Origin: RGIG4790 sp964437615
GTDB taxonomy: Bacteria > Bacillota > Clostridia > Christensenellales > UBA1242
Length of the DNA stretch: 18,282 nucleotides
Direction: 5' to 3'
Assembly: GCA_964437615.1 (NCBI GenBank)
Contig: CAYTHL010000024.1
Location: 1-18,282 of the forward strand
This document shows positions 1 through 8,307 of the stretch, piece after piece. Under the pieces are notes generated by a model. That model was not told the DNA's origin. It saw only the letters and a program-made list of their open reading frames with translations, and made no database searches. The translations under genes were made by a program, and so were the position numbers. Every line of letters starts with the position of its first letter. The stretch's first letter is position 1.

Positions 1-217
1 AAAATTCTTTACATTTTTGTAAAAATTTTTCAAAATTTCTTAAATTAACTCAAAAATTTATTTTATGCAATTTAATCTTAACATGTTTGTAACGCAATTG
101 GCAGAAATGATGACACAAGCCGAAGCCTACTTAATTACCTAAGTTAATATCACAATTAAATTTTTAATTTTTTATATCAAAAAAGCAGGATTTTTCCCAC
201 TTCTATGACCATTAATT
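1..217. other. AT-rich left margin without a supportable gene
   Basis: This stretch lies downstream of the toxin-antitoxin terminator and is very AT-rich. The only ATG-started frame of note is a 25-codon plus-strand frame (65-142) with no ribosome binding site, so I do not call it. No tRNA, att repeat or promoter with two good boxes is evident. It may be intergenic phage DNA or the start of host flank; the window does not decide. Confidence 0.5.
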
Positions 218-245
218 AAAAAGAACGCCTAACTTTTGCGTTCTT
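218..245 (-). terminator. Intrinsic terminator after the toxin gene
   Basis: On the minus strand an 8-bp perfect stem (AAGAACGC / GCGTTCTT, plus-strand arms 221-228 and 238-245) with a 9-nt loop is followed by a run of T residues. It overlaps the stop codon of the toxin gene and closes the toxin-antitoxin operon. Confidence 0.85.
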
Positions 246-522
246 AGAATAAATCTGAGTGACTTCCCACCCTATTTAGAATAAGTATCAATATGTCTTT
301 TTTGATTGTGTAAATTAATAGCCAATCAGGATTGATATGACATTCTCGACACCCTTTATACTTGCCAGATAAATTGTGGTCACAATACTTTTCATCTAAT
401 CGTTTGCCATCCATTAAAATATTAACCACTTTAAAAAGTTCGTCAATATCCTTTCCTTGTTCTTTTGCTAACTTAAGGTCTTTTTTAAATTGGCTTGTCA
501 CCCTAAAAGAGTATTTAGACAT
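244..522 (-). CDS. yafQ: YafQ-family mRNA interferase toxin
   Basis: This 92-aa protein is a type II toxin of the RelE superfamily, YafQ branch, a ribosome-dependent mRNA endonuclease. The residues that form the YafQ active site in E. coli all have counterparts here: His49, His62, Asp66-Trp67 in the block CHINPDWLLIY, Arg84 and His88, with the family-ending GSHSDLF at the C-terminus. Length is typical and the protein looks intact, so it should be active. The gene overlaps the 3' end of the upstream antitoxin gene by 8 bp, the usual antitoxin-first, translationally coupled arrangement. A strong terminator follows immediately. In a phage context the pair could act in plasmid-like maintenance or in defence against other phages; that role is inference. 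Confidence 0.93.
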   Translation of the reverse strand: MSKYSFRVTSQFKKDLKLAKEQGKDIDELFKVVNILMDGKRLDEKYCDHNLSGKYKGCRECHINPDWLLIYTIKKDILILILNRVGSHSDLF

Positions 523-781
523 TCAGTTCTCTCCTTAATTCATCGACACTTTTATATGTTTTTGCCTTTTTGTCCTTTAACAATCTTTCACCCTCTTCAA
601 TAGCAGCAATGGTAACCGCATTTGGAGTTTCTACTTTAACATCAAAAGGTATGCCATTTTCCATAATTGCCTTACGCAAAAAGATATTGATTGCGGCAGA
701 CATATTCAGCCCCAACTTTTCGAAAAGCATTTCGGCATCTTTTTTTACATTTTCCTCTGTCCTAATGTTTATTGTGGTCAT
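515..781 (-). CDS. dinJ: DinJ/RelB-family antitoxin
   Basis: This is an 88-aa antitoxin paired with the YafQ-type toxin. The N-terminus (TTINIRTEENVKKDAEMLF) has the beta strand plus two helices of a ribbon-helix-helix DNA-binding domain, and the segment LGLNMSAAINIFLRKAI is the typical DinJ/RelB second helix. The C-terminal half (EEGERLLKDKKAKTYKSVDELRREL) is the toxin-binding tail. I start at the ATG at 781, which sits behind a strong GGAGGTG site. The GTG at 790 would add three residues but lies inside that site. In the family the antitoxin represses its own promoter; here three TATAAT-like boxes precede it. The gene is intact. Confidence 0.92.
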   Translation of the reverse strand: MTTINIRTEENVKKDAEMLFEKLGLNMSAAINIFLRKAIMENGIPFDVKVETPNAVTIAAIEEGERLLKDKKAKTYKSVDELRRELNV

Positions 782-812
782 AAAACTCACCTCCTACATA
801 TATTATACGCAA

Positions 813-841
813 ATTATATCACATTATATACACATTGTCAA
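813..841 (-). promoter_or_regulatory. Perfect-consensus promoter of dinJ-yafQ
   Basis: On the minus strand TTGACA (836-841) is followed after exactly 17 bp by TATAAT (813-818), the ideal sigma70/sigma-A layout. A second TTGACA lies 12 bp upstream (848-853), and two further TATAAT copies sit at 802-807 and 823-828. The repeated boxes could be alternative start sites or part of an autoregulatory operator for the antitoxin-toxin complex. Confidence 0.88.
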
Positions 842-927
842 CATTTTTGTCAATAATTTTCAGCAAATTTTTTATTTTGTTTGACATAGCATTACTTGTC
901 TTTTAGGTATGGTATTATGTGTTGGGT

Positions 928-1644
928 TTATAATTTCGTTTTTGTTATCATTACTTTATATAATAAATTTAATAATTTTTTTAACAACTTTTTTCTCTTT
1001 TGTGGCTTATAAACATAACCCTTATTCTTTTGGTCAATCACTTTAGCTAATTCAACATCTACCGAATCTTTAAATAGTTGCGAAATATTATAAAACTCAC
1101 TCTCCTTTTGTCTTTGCCAATAATCTATGGCGTACTGAGTACCTGCTTTTAGATAAACTTTTGCAGCTTTATAGTCTGGAACTTGGCGCTTCAATCTTAA
1201 TTCGCGCATATCAACTGGAACAACCTTTTTACTGTTGATGTCATAAGTATATTCCAAACAATAATTATAATAGTAATCATCAAAAGCAAGTTGTGCAAGT
1301 TCATAGTAATGTGCGGCCTTTAAAAAATCGCAATCTTCGTAGTACCTATCTGCTAAATATCTATAAATATTGGAATCTACACTATTATCAGTTAACTCTA
1401 TATATTTCTCAAAATATTTAATAGCATCGTAAGTATTTTGTGGCTCTTCTCTAAATTTATTAAACATACATGCATAACCTGCTGCAAGATTCGCTAAAGC
1501 ATCATCTTTTAAGGCTTCTACTAACTTTAATACCAACATAACGGTGTAATCGAAATGTTCATAATCAGATTTGGTATCATTGTCTAAATCGGCAAGGGCT
1601 TTTTTAATTTTATCCAACAACAGCTTTCCGTTCAGTTCTTCCAA
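928..1644 (-). CDS. TPR-like helical repeat protein with basic C-terminus
   Basis: This 238-aa protein is predicted to be almost entirely helical. It has tetratricopeptide-like segments such as AIKYFEKYIEL, YRYLADRYYEDCDFLKAAHYYELAQLAF and YKAAKVYLKAGTQYAI, so it probably acts through protein-protein contacts. The C-terminal 24 residues are strongly basic with leucines (KKLLKKLLNLL...) and could bind membrane or nucleic acid. I accept the TTG start at 1644 because a TGAGGT site lies 7 bp upstream and no in-frame ATG fits. It follows the hub-like gene but has its own promoter, so it is probably an accessory cargo gene. No specific family is recognised and the function is unknown. Confidence 0.75.
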   Translation of the reverse strand: MEELNGKLLLDKIKKALADLDNDTKSDYEHFDYTVMLVLKLVEALKDDALANLAAGYACMFNKFREEPQNTYDAIKYFEKYIELTDNSVDSNIYRYLADRYYEDCDFLKAAHYYELAQLAFDDYYYNYCLEYTYDINSKKVVPVDMRELRLKRQVPDYKAAKVYLKAGTQYAIDYWQRQKESEFYNISQLFKDSVDVELAKVIDQKNKGYVYKPQKRKKLLKKLLNLLYKVMITKTKL

Positions 1645-1670
1645 GTTTATACCTCATTGTTTTTATTTAT

Positions 1671-1699
1671 AATCTAACACAATGTTTATAATAAGTCAA
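1671..1699 (-). promoter_or_regulatory. Probable promoter of the TPR-like gene
   Basis: On the minus strand TTGACT (1694-1699) is followed by a 17-bp spacer and TAGATT (1671-1676), ahead of a TGAGGT site and the TTG start at 1644. The -35 box overlaps the stop codon of the 1194-aa gene. The -10 is only 4/6, so this is moderate evidence. Confidence 0.5.
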
Positions 1700-4600
1700 T
1701 CATTAAACACGGGGTAGATATACAAGTTCGGAATACTATCCCCTGTTATCCCATTTTTGAAGTTCTTGGCAAGGTATGAAACCTTACTACCAGTGCTATC
1801 TATCTCATAAAAAACAACTGATTTAACCTCAGAAAGGTCAACATCGATAGGTGTTGAAATTTTAACAACTAGATTTCCATCTTCTTCGTCAAAAGAATAA
1901 TTAATTTTATCCGCAAGCCACTGTGTAGAAATTACATTTGTATTTTCATTAAACATCGACACTTCACTAGACAAAAGACAGCAATATAATTCACTATCCT
2001 TTGTGCCAAACATATTTGAAAATGTTACAAAATCTCCTTGATTATCTTCGTTTCTATATAAAAGGCTTATCTGGTAGTTGAAGCTAATAGCCTCTCGGCA
2101 ATCTTTGTCTAACGCAATAAAATAAGGTGATGGTAAAAATATTTGGCATTCGTCTTCTTCTGGCTCCATAAAGGCCTTATTTGAATCCCGAGCTTGAGAA
2201 ATTTGCCAATCTATTTTATTAAATAATCTAAATGTATACAAATCTGCTCTCCCCATGATATCACAATACCTAACAGACTGCTGGGCATAGTAGGCATCAT
2301 CCACTGTACTAGCAGAGTTGCTAATTGTAGTGTCAGTTGCATTGCCAGCTTTAAAATTATCTTTCATGTCCCACTCAAAAGCAATTCCGTCTTTTAATGG
2401 AAAGTGCAACAGTGGTACTATGACATCAGCGTGGTCGCTAGACGCTTTAGGTGTTATATTATTGGGGTCAGTTCTATCTATCTCGCTAGATGGAAACATC
2501 TGTTCGTTTGCCACATACTGACCATAAGCTCCCGTGTGAACTCTATGTTTATCAGCCCTGAACCTAGTCCACGCAAAATTTGGCAACTCTATCTTTTTGT
2601 TAGAATTTGCATCTAATTGTTTGTTAAATATTAAACTAACCAGAAAATTTTTCCAAATGTTTGAATTTAAATACCGTGGGGTTTTCACGGCATTCCCTTT
2701 TATTGTTGAAATGGCAAAAAAGTCAAATAATTGTCTACAATCTCTCCTAATCTTTGAGCGTTCGCTTACTTCGTAGAATCTAGGCTCACTAGGAATTGTT
2801 ACAACTTGCGACAACTGATTGAAATTTTTAGAATAAGTTACTTTTTGGAAGATGGCTGCTGGATACATTTCATTTTCAACTACTGTCGCATAATATGGCT
2901 CATCGCTAATTTCAACTAAATCTCCGCTTTCTTTTTCTTTACCATTCTGTTGGACATATTCTTGTTGTTGTACAATTATATTCCCTTCTCTGACAAGTTT
3001 TCCAAATAGATTTAAAGAAAGCCTTTCGCTATCGACAATCTTATCTTGCTGACCATAAAATTGTTCATGATGTGCATACTTCTCGTACGAAGAACTTTTC
3101 ATAAAGTTCATTATGTCTGGGCGGACTTGTAAAACCCTCATGCTGTCTTGTGTTCTGTACTTAATGTGAAACATTAAATTATTAAACTTTAGTTTACTTA
3201 TTGACACACCGCTAAACAATTTACCAACAATACGCTTTAATGACATTGCCATATTGCTGTCTGTAGATGGCGGAACATAAGTTAAGCCCGTAATCTCCGT
3301 GCTGCCAAGCGTATAATAAATACTATCACCCATACTTGGCGAAATGTTGTAATCTGCTGTTAATATTGAATAAATGCTTTGCTCAAATATATGGCTTAGT
3401 GCGCTCTTTGTACCTTTATTTCCGCCGCTCGAGCCGTCATAGGTTATATCAAATTCAACAACTTCGCTAATCCCATATGTCGTTTGCAACACAGCGGTGT
3501 TGTTACTTATAAGCCCACTACTGTCTGTGGTTTTTACAACAAGCCATTCTTCAACTAAGTTTTGCGGAGAAAATAGGTTCGATACATAGCTATCGTATTG
3601 TGCAAAGTAATTATTTAAGTTTTGACTATTGTAAATAGTAATTTTTGCGCTTTCATCATTATTGTTGTTGCTAACATCCCCCAGCTGTCTAAACTTTAAA
3701 ACAAATCTATCTGTACCATCTTCAGCAAATTCTAAATATGGAATAGCGTGCAGGTAGTAGCCTATTTGTAATAATACTTCCCATAAGTTTTTATTTTCAA
3801 GTATCGTTTCTTGAATTTTGGCAGTTTTCAATCTGCCTTCCCATAGTGGGTCGATGGTTATAAGATAATCTATATCGTCTATACCCATTTGTTCGTTATC
3901 TATTATTTGAGTGTCTATAGTAAGAAGTGCTTTTCTTAATAGGTCATAACAGGAATATTTTACGCCTTTCATAATTAGATAGCCGCTCTCTGTTTGGTTT
4001 GACATATCCCTTGCATAAAAGCTAGTGCTCACTTTTATTTGATTACCGTCAGTCAACTCAGTTAATACATCATAAAATTTGCCATTTGCAGTATAAAGAT
4101 AATTCACACCATCAAAAACAGTTGTAGCGGTAAAACTTGTTTCATGGCGTGTTACTAAGCCGTCAGAATTTACTGGATTAGCAACAACTTCTATAGCATA
4201 ATAATACCCTTTGCCCTCTTCAATTTCCGCCTCGCTCAAACCTTCAATAGTTAACTCCATGTATGATTTTTCATAATTGCCAATTTGGGCTATTACGGGA
4301 GCCGTTTTATAAATTTGTTCAAACTCGGTTGTATAATTTGGAATGATAACAATAGTTTGCTTGCCAATACCAGTGTCTACAACTTGTGATACCACAGTGC
4401 TGTCAATTAAGCGCAATGCAGCTGTATTCCCATCGCTATAATAATATTCATCATTTGTTTTTGTAATTGTTGTTGGCCCATTTTCTTGTTCAGCAATGAT
4501 TGTTTTAGAGTCATTTATAATATCGTAACCGCCGTTAGAATTTTTTTGCGTTTTATAGCGATAGACTCGCGTTATAGTGTTTACTTCAAATAATAGTTTA

Positions 4601-5280
4601 TCCCAACTTTCGCCTGTTGTTGTCCCATAGCAAAATAATCTTGGTATATCAAAGGAAATTGTATGTTCTTGGGAAACCTCAATATTTGCTTTTATCTGTT
4701 CTAGTTCTTGAGTACCTTGCCATAAATAAGCATAAGTATTTTTAAATATACCAACCCTAGAATATGTATAACTGGTTGTAGTGGTTCCTCCAGAGTCTTT
4801 ATATTCTGTTGTTCTCAGTTTATTATTGTTGTCCCCTCCACCAATAGTCATTACAACTGCTTTATCAGAATCCGAAGAATAAGTTTTATAATTTGTTGTT
4901 ACATCTTGCAGCTCATAAGTCATTGCTATATTGTCGATATGCATTCCCTGTGCCACAGCGCTTGGTTCAATTAAATATAACCTATGACAACAAAGTTCTG
5001 GCGCACCAACATATAATTCGACATCGTCATGTTCAACTATAAAATCCCAAGTTTTTGGAATATCGGTGTATTCTTTAGTAATGTATCTTTCTAGTCTAAA
5101 TTTCGTTTTGGGTGGAAATGGATTGTTTAATGCGATTGGCATTTTTTCTAAGACTATTTCAGCTGTGTCTAATTCTTCATTTAATCTATCCTCTATAAAA
5201 ATTGGAAAAGATAGGTGTTGTGTATACTCAGTAAACCTATGACCATTTTCCCATAAAAAAAGTCTATAATGATATTGCAT
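1696..5280 (-). CDS. Large virion protein, baseplate/tail hub-like
   Basis: This 1194-aa protein is the largest in the window and ends the structural operon. The N-terminal 130 residues are beta-rich (RLFLWENGHRF, ELYVGAPELCCHRLYLIEP). Residues about 495-534 (NLWEVLLQIGYYLHAIPYLEF, then FVLKFRQLG) resemble the segment of phage hub/Tal proteins in which a helix leads into an AIPxL strand, and 690-725 (FHIKYRTQDSMRVLQVRPD) is a further beta segment of that kind. This suggests a T4 gp27-like hub or tail-tip protein with receptor-facing C-terminal beta domains. The start at 5280 follows an AGAGGT site. The gene is separated from its upstream partner by an oppositely oriented membrane gene. Hub is inference from these short segments; structural phage protein is safer. 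Confidence 0.65.
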   Translation of the reverse strand: MQYHYRLFLWENGHRFTEYTQHLSFPIFIEDRLNEELDTAEIVLEKMPIALNNPFPPKTKFRLERYITKEYTDIPKTWDFIVEHDDVELYVGAPELCCHRLYLIEPSAVAQGMHIDNIAMTYELQDVTTNYKTYSSDSDKAVVMTIGGGDNNNKLRTTEYKDSGGTTTTSYTYSRVGIFKNTYAYLWQGTQELEQIKANIEVSQEHTISFDIPRLFCYGTTTGESWDKLLFEVNTITRVYRYKTQKNSNGGYDIINDSKTIIAEQENGPTTITKTNDEYYYSDGNTAALRLIDSTVVSQVVDTGIGKQTIVIIPNYTTEFEQIYKTAPVIAQIGNYEKSYMELTIEGLSEAEIEEGKGYYYAIEVVANPVNSDGLVTRHETSFTATTVFDGVNYLYTANGKFYDVLTELTDGNQIKVSTSFYARDMSNQTESGYLIMKGVKYSCYDLLRKALLTIDTQIIDNEQMGIDDIDYLITIDPLWEGRLKTAKIQETILENKNLWEVLLQIGYYLHAIPYLEFAEDGTDRFVLKFRQLGDVSNNNNDESAKITIYNSQNLNNYFAQYDSYVSNLFSPQNLVEEWLVVKTTDSSGLISNNTAVLQTTYGISEVVEFDITYDGSSGGNKGTKSALSHIFEQSIYSILTADYNISPSMGDSIYYTLGSTEITGLTYVPPSTDSNMAMSLKRIVGKLFSGVSISKLKFNNLMFHIKYRTQDSMRVLQVRPDIMNFMKSSSYEKYAHHEQFYGQQDKIVDSERLSLNLFGKLVREGNIIVQQQEYVQQNGKEKESGDLVEISDEPYYATVVENEMYPAAIFQKVTYSKNFNQLSQVVTIPSEPRFYEVSERSKIRRDCRQLFDFFAISTIKGNAVKTPRYLNSNIWKNFLVSLIFNKQLDANSNKKIELPNFAWTRFRADKHRVHTGAYGQYVANEQMFPSSEIDRTDPNNITPKASSDHADVIVPLLHFPLKDGIAFEWDMKDNFKAGNATDTTISNSASTVDDAYYAQQSVRYCDIMGRADLYTFRLFNKIDWQISQARDSNKAFMEPEEDECQIFLPSPYFIALDKDCREAISFNYQISLLYRNEDNQGDFVTFSNMFGTKDSELYCCLLSSEVSMFNENTNVISTQWLADKINYSFDEEDGNLVVKISTPIDVDLSEVKSVVFYEIDSTGSKVSYLAKNFKNGITGDSIPNLYIYPVFND

Positions 5281-5293
5281 TATAATTTACCTC

Positions 5294-5322
5294 TTGACAA
5301 AATTAAAAAATTTTTTTATACT
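5294..5322 (+). promoter_or_regulatory. Near-consensus promoter of the membrane moron
   Basis: On the plus strand TTGACA (5294-5299), a 17-bp spacer made almost wholly of A and T, and TATACT (5317-5322) form a strong constitutive-type promoter. The expected start is about 15 nt before the ribosome binding site. The -35 region abuts the ribosome binding site of the divergent 1194-aa gene. A dyad CTCAT-n6-ATGAG (5321-5336) overlaps the likely start point and could be an operator. Confidence 0.85.
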
Positions 5323-5343
5323 CATTGAAAAATGAGGTGTAAT

Positions 5344-5850
5344 ATGAAAAAAATTTCTTTGTTTCAATGCCTATTAATTGCTCTAATATTAGCTACAAGT
5401 TTTTACTTTATAACTCAAATAGTTTGCTATGTGTCATCAATATCAGATTTTTCTTCTTTGGCGAGTAAATATGTTAACGATAGTACATCCAATTATTTTC
5501 ATTATTCTTGCATATTATCAGAATCATCTTTAGCGTACAGTATTATCGTTTACCTTAGTGTTTTATGTTCATTGATTGTTTTAACTATAAACATTACATA
5601 TAAAATTAGATTCACTTATCTAATAATACTTATATCTGCTTTTATTGCATTGTTAATGTTTTTTATTAACAGCCTGGTTTATATATTCGCTTCACAATTG
5701 ATAGGTCAAACAATAATGGTAATAAAACCAATAGCCATATGTTTATTTATAGTAACAACCAGCGCAGTGTTTATTTACCTTATAATTAAAGAAATTAAAA
5801 GGTTGAAACTAGAAAAATCTCAACGTGCCCTGCCCGTCCAAGCTGAATAA
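5344..5850 (+). CDS. Small four-helix integral membrane protein (moron)
   Basis: This 168-aa protein has four clear hydrophobic stretches. The first begins near residue 4 (SLFQCLLIALILATSFYFI), two are central (SIIVYLSVLCSLIVLTI and LIILISAFIALLMFFI), and the last follows a short loop (IKPIAICLFIVTTSAVFIYLI). A basic cytoplasmic tail ends in KRLKLEKSQRALPVQAE. I start at 5344 rather than 5332 because the upstream ATG lies within the GAGGTG site. It is the only plus-strand gene, inserted inside a minus-strand late operon, with its own strong promoter. Its last 31 bp overlap the end of the opposing 189-aa gene. That pattern fits a lysogenic-conversion gene such as a superinfection-exclusion protein; it could also be a holin-like protein. 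No family is recognised. Confidence 0.78.
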   Translation: MKKISLFQCLLIALILATSFYFITQIVCYVSSISDFSSLASKYVNDSTSNYFHYSCILSESSLAYSIIVYLSVLCSLIVLTINITYKIRFTYLIILISAFIALLMFFINSLVYIFASQLIGQTIMVIKPIAICLFIVTTSAVFIYLIIKEIKRLKLEKSQRALPVQAE

Positions 5851-6389
5851 TTTGCCCGAGCCAAGTTATATGCTTGGCTATTATTATTTTCAAACATTGT
5901 GTGTTGGTATGTTCTTTCTCTTTCCGCCTGTCTAAACCCGAGCGAAATTGCCGAACTTGTTAAGCCTGCCACTGCTCCTGCGACTGCTCCACCAAAGCCA
6001 AACATACTGCCAGTTGCGGCACCTGAAAGTGCACTGCTTATAACGCTTCCTGCATCAGATATAACTTCAATTTCTCGATTGACAAGTTGTTGATAGTTGC
6101 TGTCGCCGTTTGCTCGCCCTATGTCGCTGATATAATAGTTTGCTGTTTGCGAAATAGCCTGTTTAGCAAGTTGCGTAGCCATATTAAACACCATCACCCC
6201 TGCCGGATTTGTTTTTGACCCGCCTGTAACCTTATCCGTTATTGTTTCTTTTAGATTTAAAGCTTTGTATAGTGCTGTATTTTTATAATCTTGGTTTTCA
6301 CTATTACTACTAGTTCCTGCGTTTTTGGACTTATAACTACCACTCTTAACACCATCTACAACGACTATTTTAAGATTATGAAGTGCCAT
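5820..6389 (-). CDS. Glycine-zipper virion protein, unassigned
   Basis: This 189-aa protein has a polar, Ser/Lys/Asn-rich N-terminus, a helical middle (VMVFNMATQLAKQAISQTANYY) and a small-residue segment around 118-150 (SSALSGAATGSMFGFGGAVAGAVAGLTSSAISLGF, mentioned as a region) rich in Gly, Ala and Ser that looks like a glycine zipper able to insert into membrane. The C-terminus is Arg/Asn-rich. It starts at 6389 behind a GGGGG site, and its ATG overlaps the stop of the 323-aa gene (TAATG). Position between the tail-module genes and the hub-like gene suggests a virion component. A role in DNA ejection through the host membrane is possible, but this is inference. Confidence 0.65.
   Translation of the reverse strand: MALHNLKIVVVDGVKSGSYKSKNAGTSSNSENQDYKNTALYKALNLKETITDKVTGGSKTNPAGVMVFNMATQLAKQAISQTANYYISDIGRANGDSNYQQLVNREIEVISDAGSVISSALSGAATGSMFGFGGAVAGAVAGLTSSAISLGFRQAERERTYQHTMFENNNSQAYNLARANYSAWTGRAR
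5859..5891 (+). terminator. Probable terminator of the membrane moron, inside the opposing gene
   Basis: On the plus strand AGCCAAG (5859-5865) and CTTGGCT (5873-5879) form a 7-bp perfect stem with a 7-nt loop, followed by a T-rich run (ATTATTATTTT). It lies 9 bp past the moron stop codon and within the coding sequence of the minus-strand 189-aa gene. The T tract is interrupted by A, so efficiency is uncertain. Confidence 0.55.
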
Positions 6390-7360
6390 TATTTTATCCC
6401 CCTTGTTGTTAAAACTAAACTGTGGGTTTCATTGCCTGTGTCCGAAACTGAAACAATATGTTCCTTTAAAACAAAATTATGGGTGTATTGGCTATTCCCT
6501 CGTGTTATTCTAGTTGAAATAGCTTCGTTGTTATCTTCTTCATCTTCCAAATTGGTTTCTGCTGTAGCATTAAATATTTTGTCAACCAAATTATTAACAA
6601 AGTCATTGTCATAACCCTCAAACGAAATAGTAAAAGTGGTTGCCCTAGACAAGTTAATGTTACCGGTATTTTGTACTTTATCTAGTTTAGGCACTGCCTT
6701 TTGTGTCATACCCGTTTGAAAAGCAAAAGATGAAATCGGCAGCGTTACCCAATTACTATCATTTTCATCTTGCACCAAAAACTCCACAGTGTAGTCTGAC
6801 CGACTATAAACATTTGGGTAAAGGATAAGCTCGACATTTAGGCTACATACTGCCATTTCGCCAAATTCGGTAGCTTCTTCAATTTCCTCCACACTCAATC
6901 CGCCAAATACTATTATAGCCTTGCGCTCTTCTGTACCTATTGTAACGGGTATTCTTACACCACTAGTTGCAATAGATAGGTCGTCTATTAAGTTTTCTAG
7001 CAGTTTAACCTTGTCTGTCTGAATCCAGTATTCTAGGCTTGCGGACGCCGTTACTGTATCTATTTCCTTAGAAAACACCCTTTCTATAGAGCCCAGCGAT
7101 AATAAGCAAAATGCTCTTGTAAGGGCATAGAGTTCACTTGTATCTTGCTTGCTAGATAGCAAATCTTGTACAACTATCTCGGTGTTCATTGGTCTATGCC
7201 GAAAGGTATAGTATTCTACATTTAACACCTCTTGTATAGTCTTACCTTGCCAATCTTCCGGGGCTGACATATCCGTTATTTTGTAATTAACATCTTCATC
7301 ATTCATTAATTGTTGCAGAATTGTTAATATTGTATCTGCTGTTATTTTGACTTTTGCCAT
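6389..7360 (-). CDS. Phage structural protein, neck/tail module
   Basis: This 323-aa protein has mixed alpha/beta character: a helical N-terminus (ADTILTILQQLMND) and a beta-rich C-terminal half (TFTISFEGYDNDF, THNFVLKEHIVSVSD). An acidic loop is also present (NLEDEEDNNE). No catalytic motif is visible. It starts at 7360 behind AAGGAGA, overlaps the previous gene by 19 bp and is coupled to the next by TAATG. Given its place between head-closure-type genes and the hub-like gene it could be a tail tube, neck ring or tail adaptor protein. I do not recognise the family, so the specific role is open. Confidence 0.7.
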   Translation of the reverse strand: MAKVKITADTILTILQQLMNDEDVNYKITDMSAPEDWQGKTIQEVLNVEYYTFRHRPMNTEIVVQDLLSSKQDTSELYALTRAFCLLSLGSIERVFSKEIDTVTASASLEYWIQTDKVKLLENLIDDLSIATSGVRIPVTIGTEERKAIIVFGGLSVEEIEEATEFGEMAVCSLNVELILYPNVYSRSDYTVEFLVQDENDSNWVTLPISSFAFQTGMTQKAVPKLDKVQNTGNINLSRATTFTISFEGYDNDFVNNLVDKIFNATAETNLEDEEDNNEAISTRITRGNSQYTHNFVLKEHIVSVSDTGNETHSLVLTTRGIK

Positions 7361-7875
7361 TTATTTCTCCTTAAATTAAAGTATCCAACAGATTTTAACC
7401 ACATCTGTTGGCGTTTGAAGTAATTATCGTTAAAATTCTTATTAGAAAAGCGGTCTTGACTTTGAAACTCGGGGTTATAGTTAAGATTATCAAAAACAAT
7501 TTGCATCACGCGCAATTTATCTATTGGGTCACTAATTTCTTTCATTTGGTCGACACTTTGAAACGGTAAAAGTACCGGGGTGTCTTTTCTTATATTTTTA
7601 GTTATTGCTGGCATATTGTTAAACATATTTTCAATTAAGCCTTTCATGGCAGAAATTTGCTTAAATCGCTCGTTAAACTTGCCGCCAATTACTAATTCCC
7701 CATTAGTATAAGTACCGCCAAATACAGACCCAATATACTCAGCCACTTTCTTTTCGACCCACTCAAAACTATACACATTTTGTAATCTATCTTGTTTTGT
7801 AAACTGTGGAAAAAGACTTGTTAACTCTTTGTTCATAAACAAGTCTTTCATAGTGAATTTATCGTTATATTGCAT
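7342..7875 (-). CDS. Hypothetical phage protein in the connector/tail module
   Basis: This 177-aa protein is charged and aromatic-rich, with no signal peptide, membrane segment or catalytic motif. The C-terminus is basic (KSVGYFNLRRNKWQKSK). It starts at 7875 behind an AGGTAG site, 10 bp after the stop of the 136-aa gene, and overlaps the following gene by 19 bp, so it is co-translated with structural genes. A tail-completion or neck role is suggested by position only. Confidence 0.65.
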   Translation of the reverse strand: MQYNDKFTMKDLFMNKELTSLFPQFTKQDRLQNVYSFEWVEKKVAEYIGSVFGGTYTNGELVIGGKFNERFKQISAMKGLIENMFNNMPAITKNIRKDTPVLLPFQSVDQMKEISDPIDKLRVMQIVFDNLNYNPEFQSQDRFSNKNFNDNYFKRQQMWLKSVGYFNLRRNKWQKSK

Positions 7876-7885
7876 TGGCTACCTA

Positions 7886-8296
7886 TTAAACAATACTTTT
7901 GCATTCACAATAATAAAAACTAAGTTTTTTAGGGCAATATTTAGGATTTTCTCTCACTTCTGTAACTATCCACAGCCTATTAAATAATTTTATTATGTCG
8001 CCCTTGTCTACGCAACAAACAAAATTATTGGTTTGTTCATCCCAATATGCATCAGTTGTTTCCAAAGTTAAATATGTCAAATTTGTTAATAACCCCAATA
8101 TATTTTGTTCACTTGTGTGGTCTATATTGTCTACGGGCTTAAACTGTATAGCCGCCCCAATATCTACATAGGTGTACTTTTCATAAGATATGGTTTCATT
8201 TTGCAAGTTAAGCTCACAATTGTCCGTATAGCGTTTATATAAAGTTCCCCAATCCCCCCTAAAGCCAAAGGGTATTCTGCGCTCTGGTTGATACAT
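7886..8296 (-). CDS. Head-closure/connector-like protein
   Basis: This 136-aa, beta-rich protein carries the segment VDKGDIIKLFNRLWIVTEV near residues 95-115. A strand with GDxI followed by a short turn, W, and a second strand resembles small phage head-closure or stopper proteins. It sits directly after the adaptor-like gene, the order expected for a head-to-tail connector series. It begins at 8296 behind a TAGGAGGGA site. The family match is weak by eye; gene order carries much of the call. Confidence 0.55.
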   Translation of the reverse strand: MYQPERRIPFGFRGDWGTLYKRYTDNCELNLQNETISYEKYTYVDIGAAIQFKPVDNIDHTSEQNILGLLTNLTYLTLETTDAYWDEQTNNFVCCVDKGDIIKLFNRLWIVTEVRENPKYCPKKLSFYYCECKSIV

Positions 8297-8307
8297 TATT
8301 ATCCCTC

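Noticed and set aside
65..142. 25-codon plus-strand frame in the left margin
   Set aside because: No ribosome binding site or promoter; length is within chance for this composition.
881..909. Plus-strand TTGACA as a promoter into the TPR-like gene region
   Set aside because: At 17 bp spacing the -10 is TAGGTA, a poor match, and no plus-strand gene follows.
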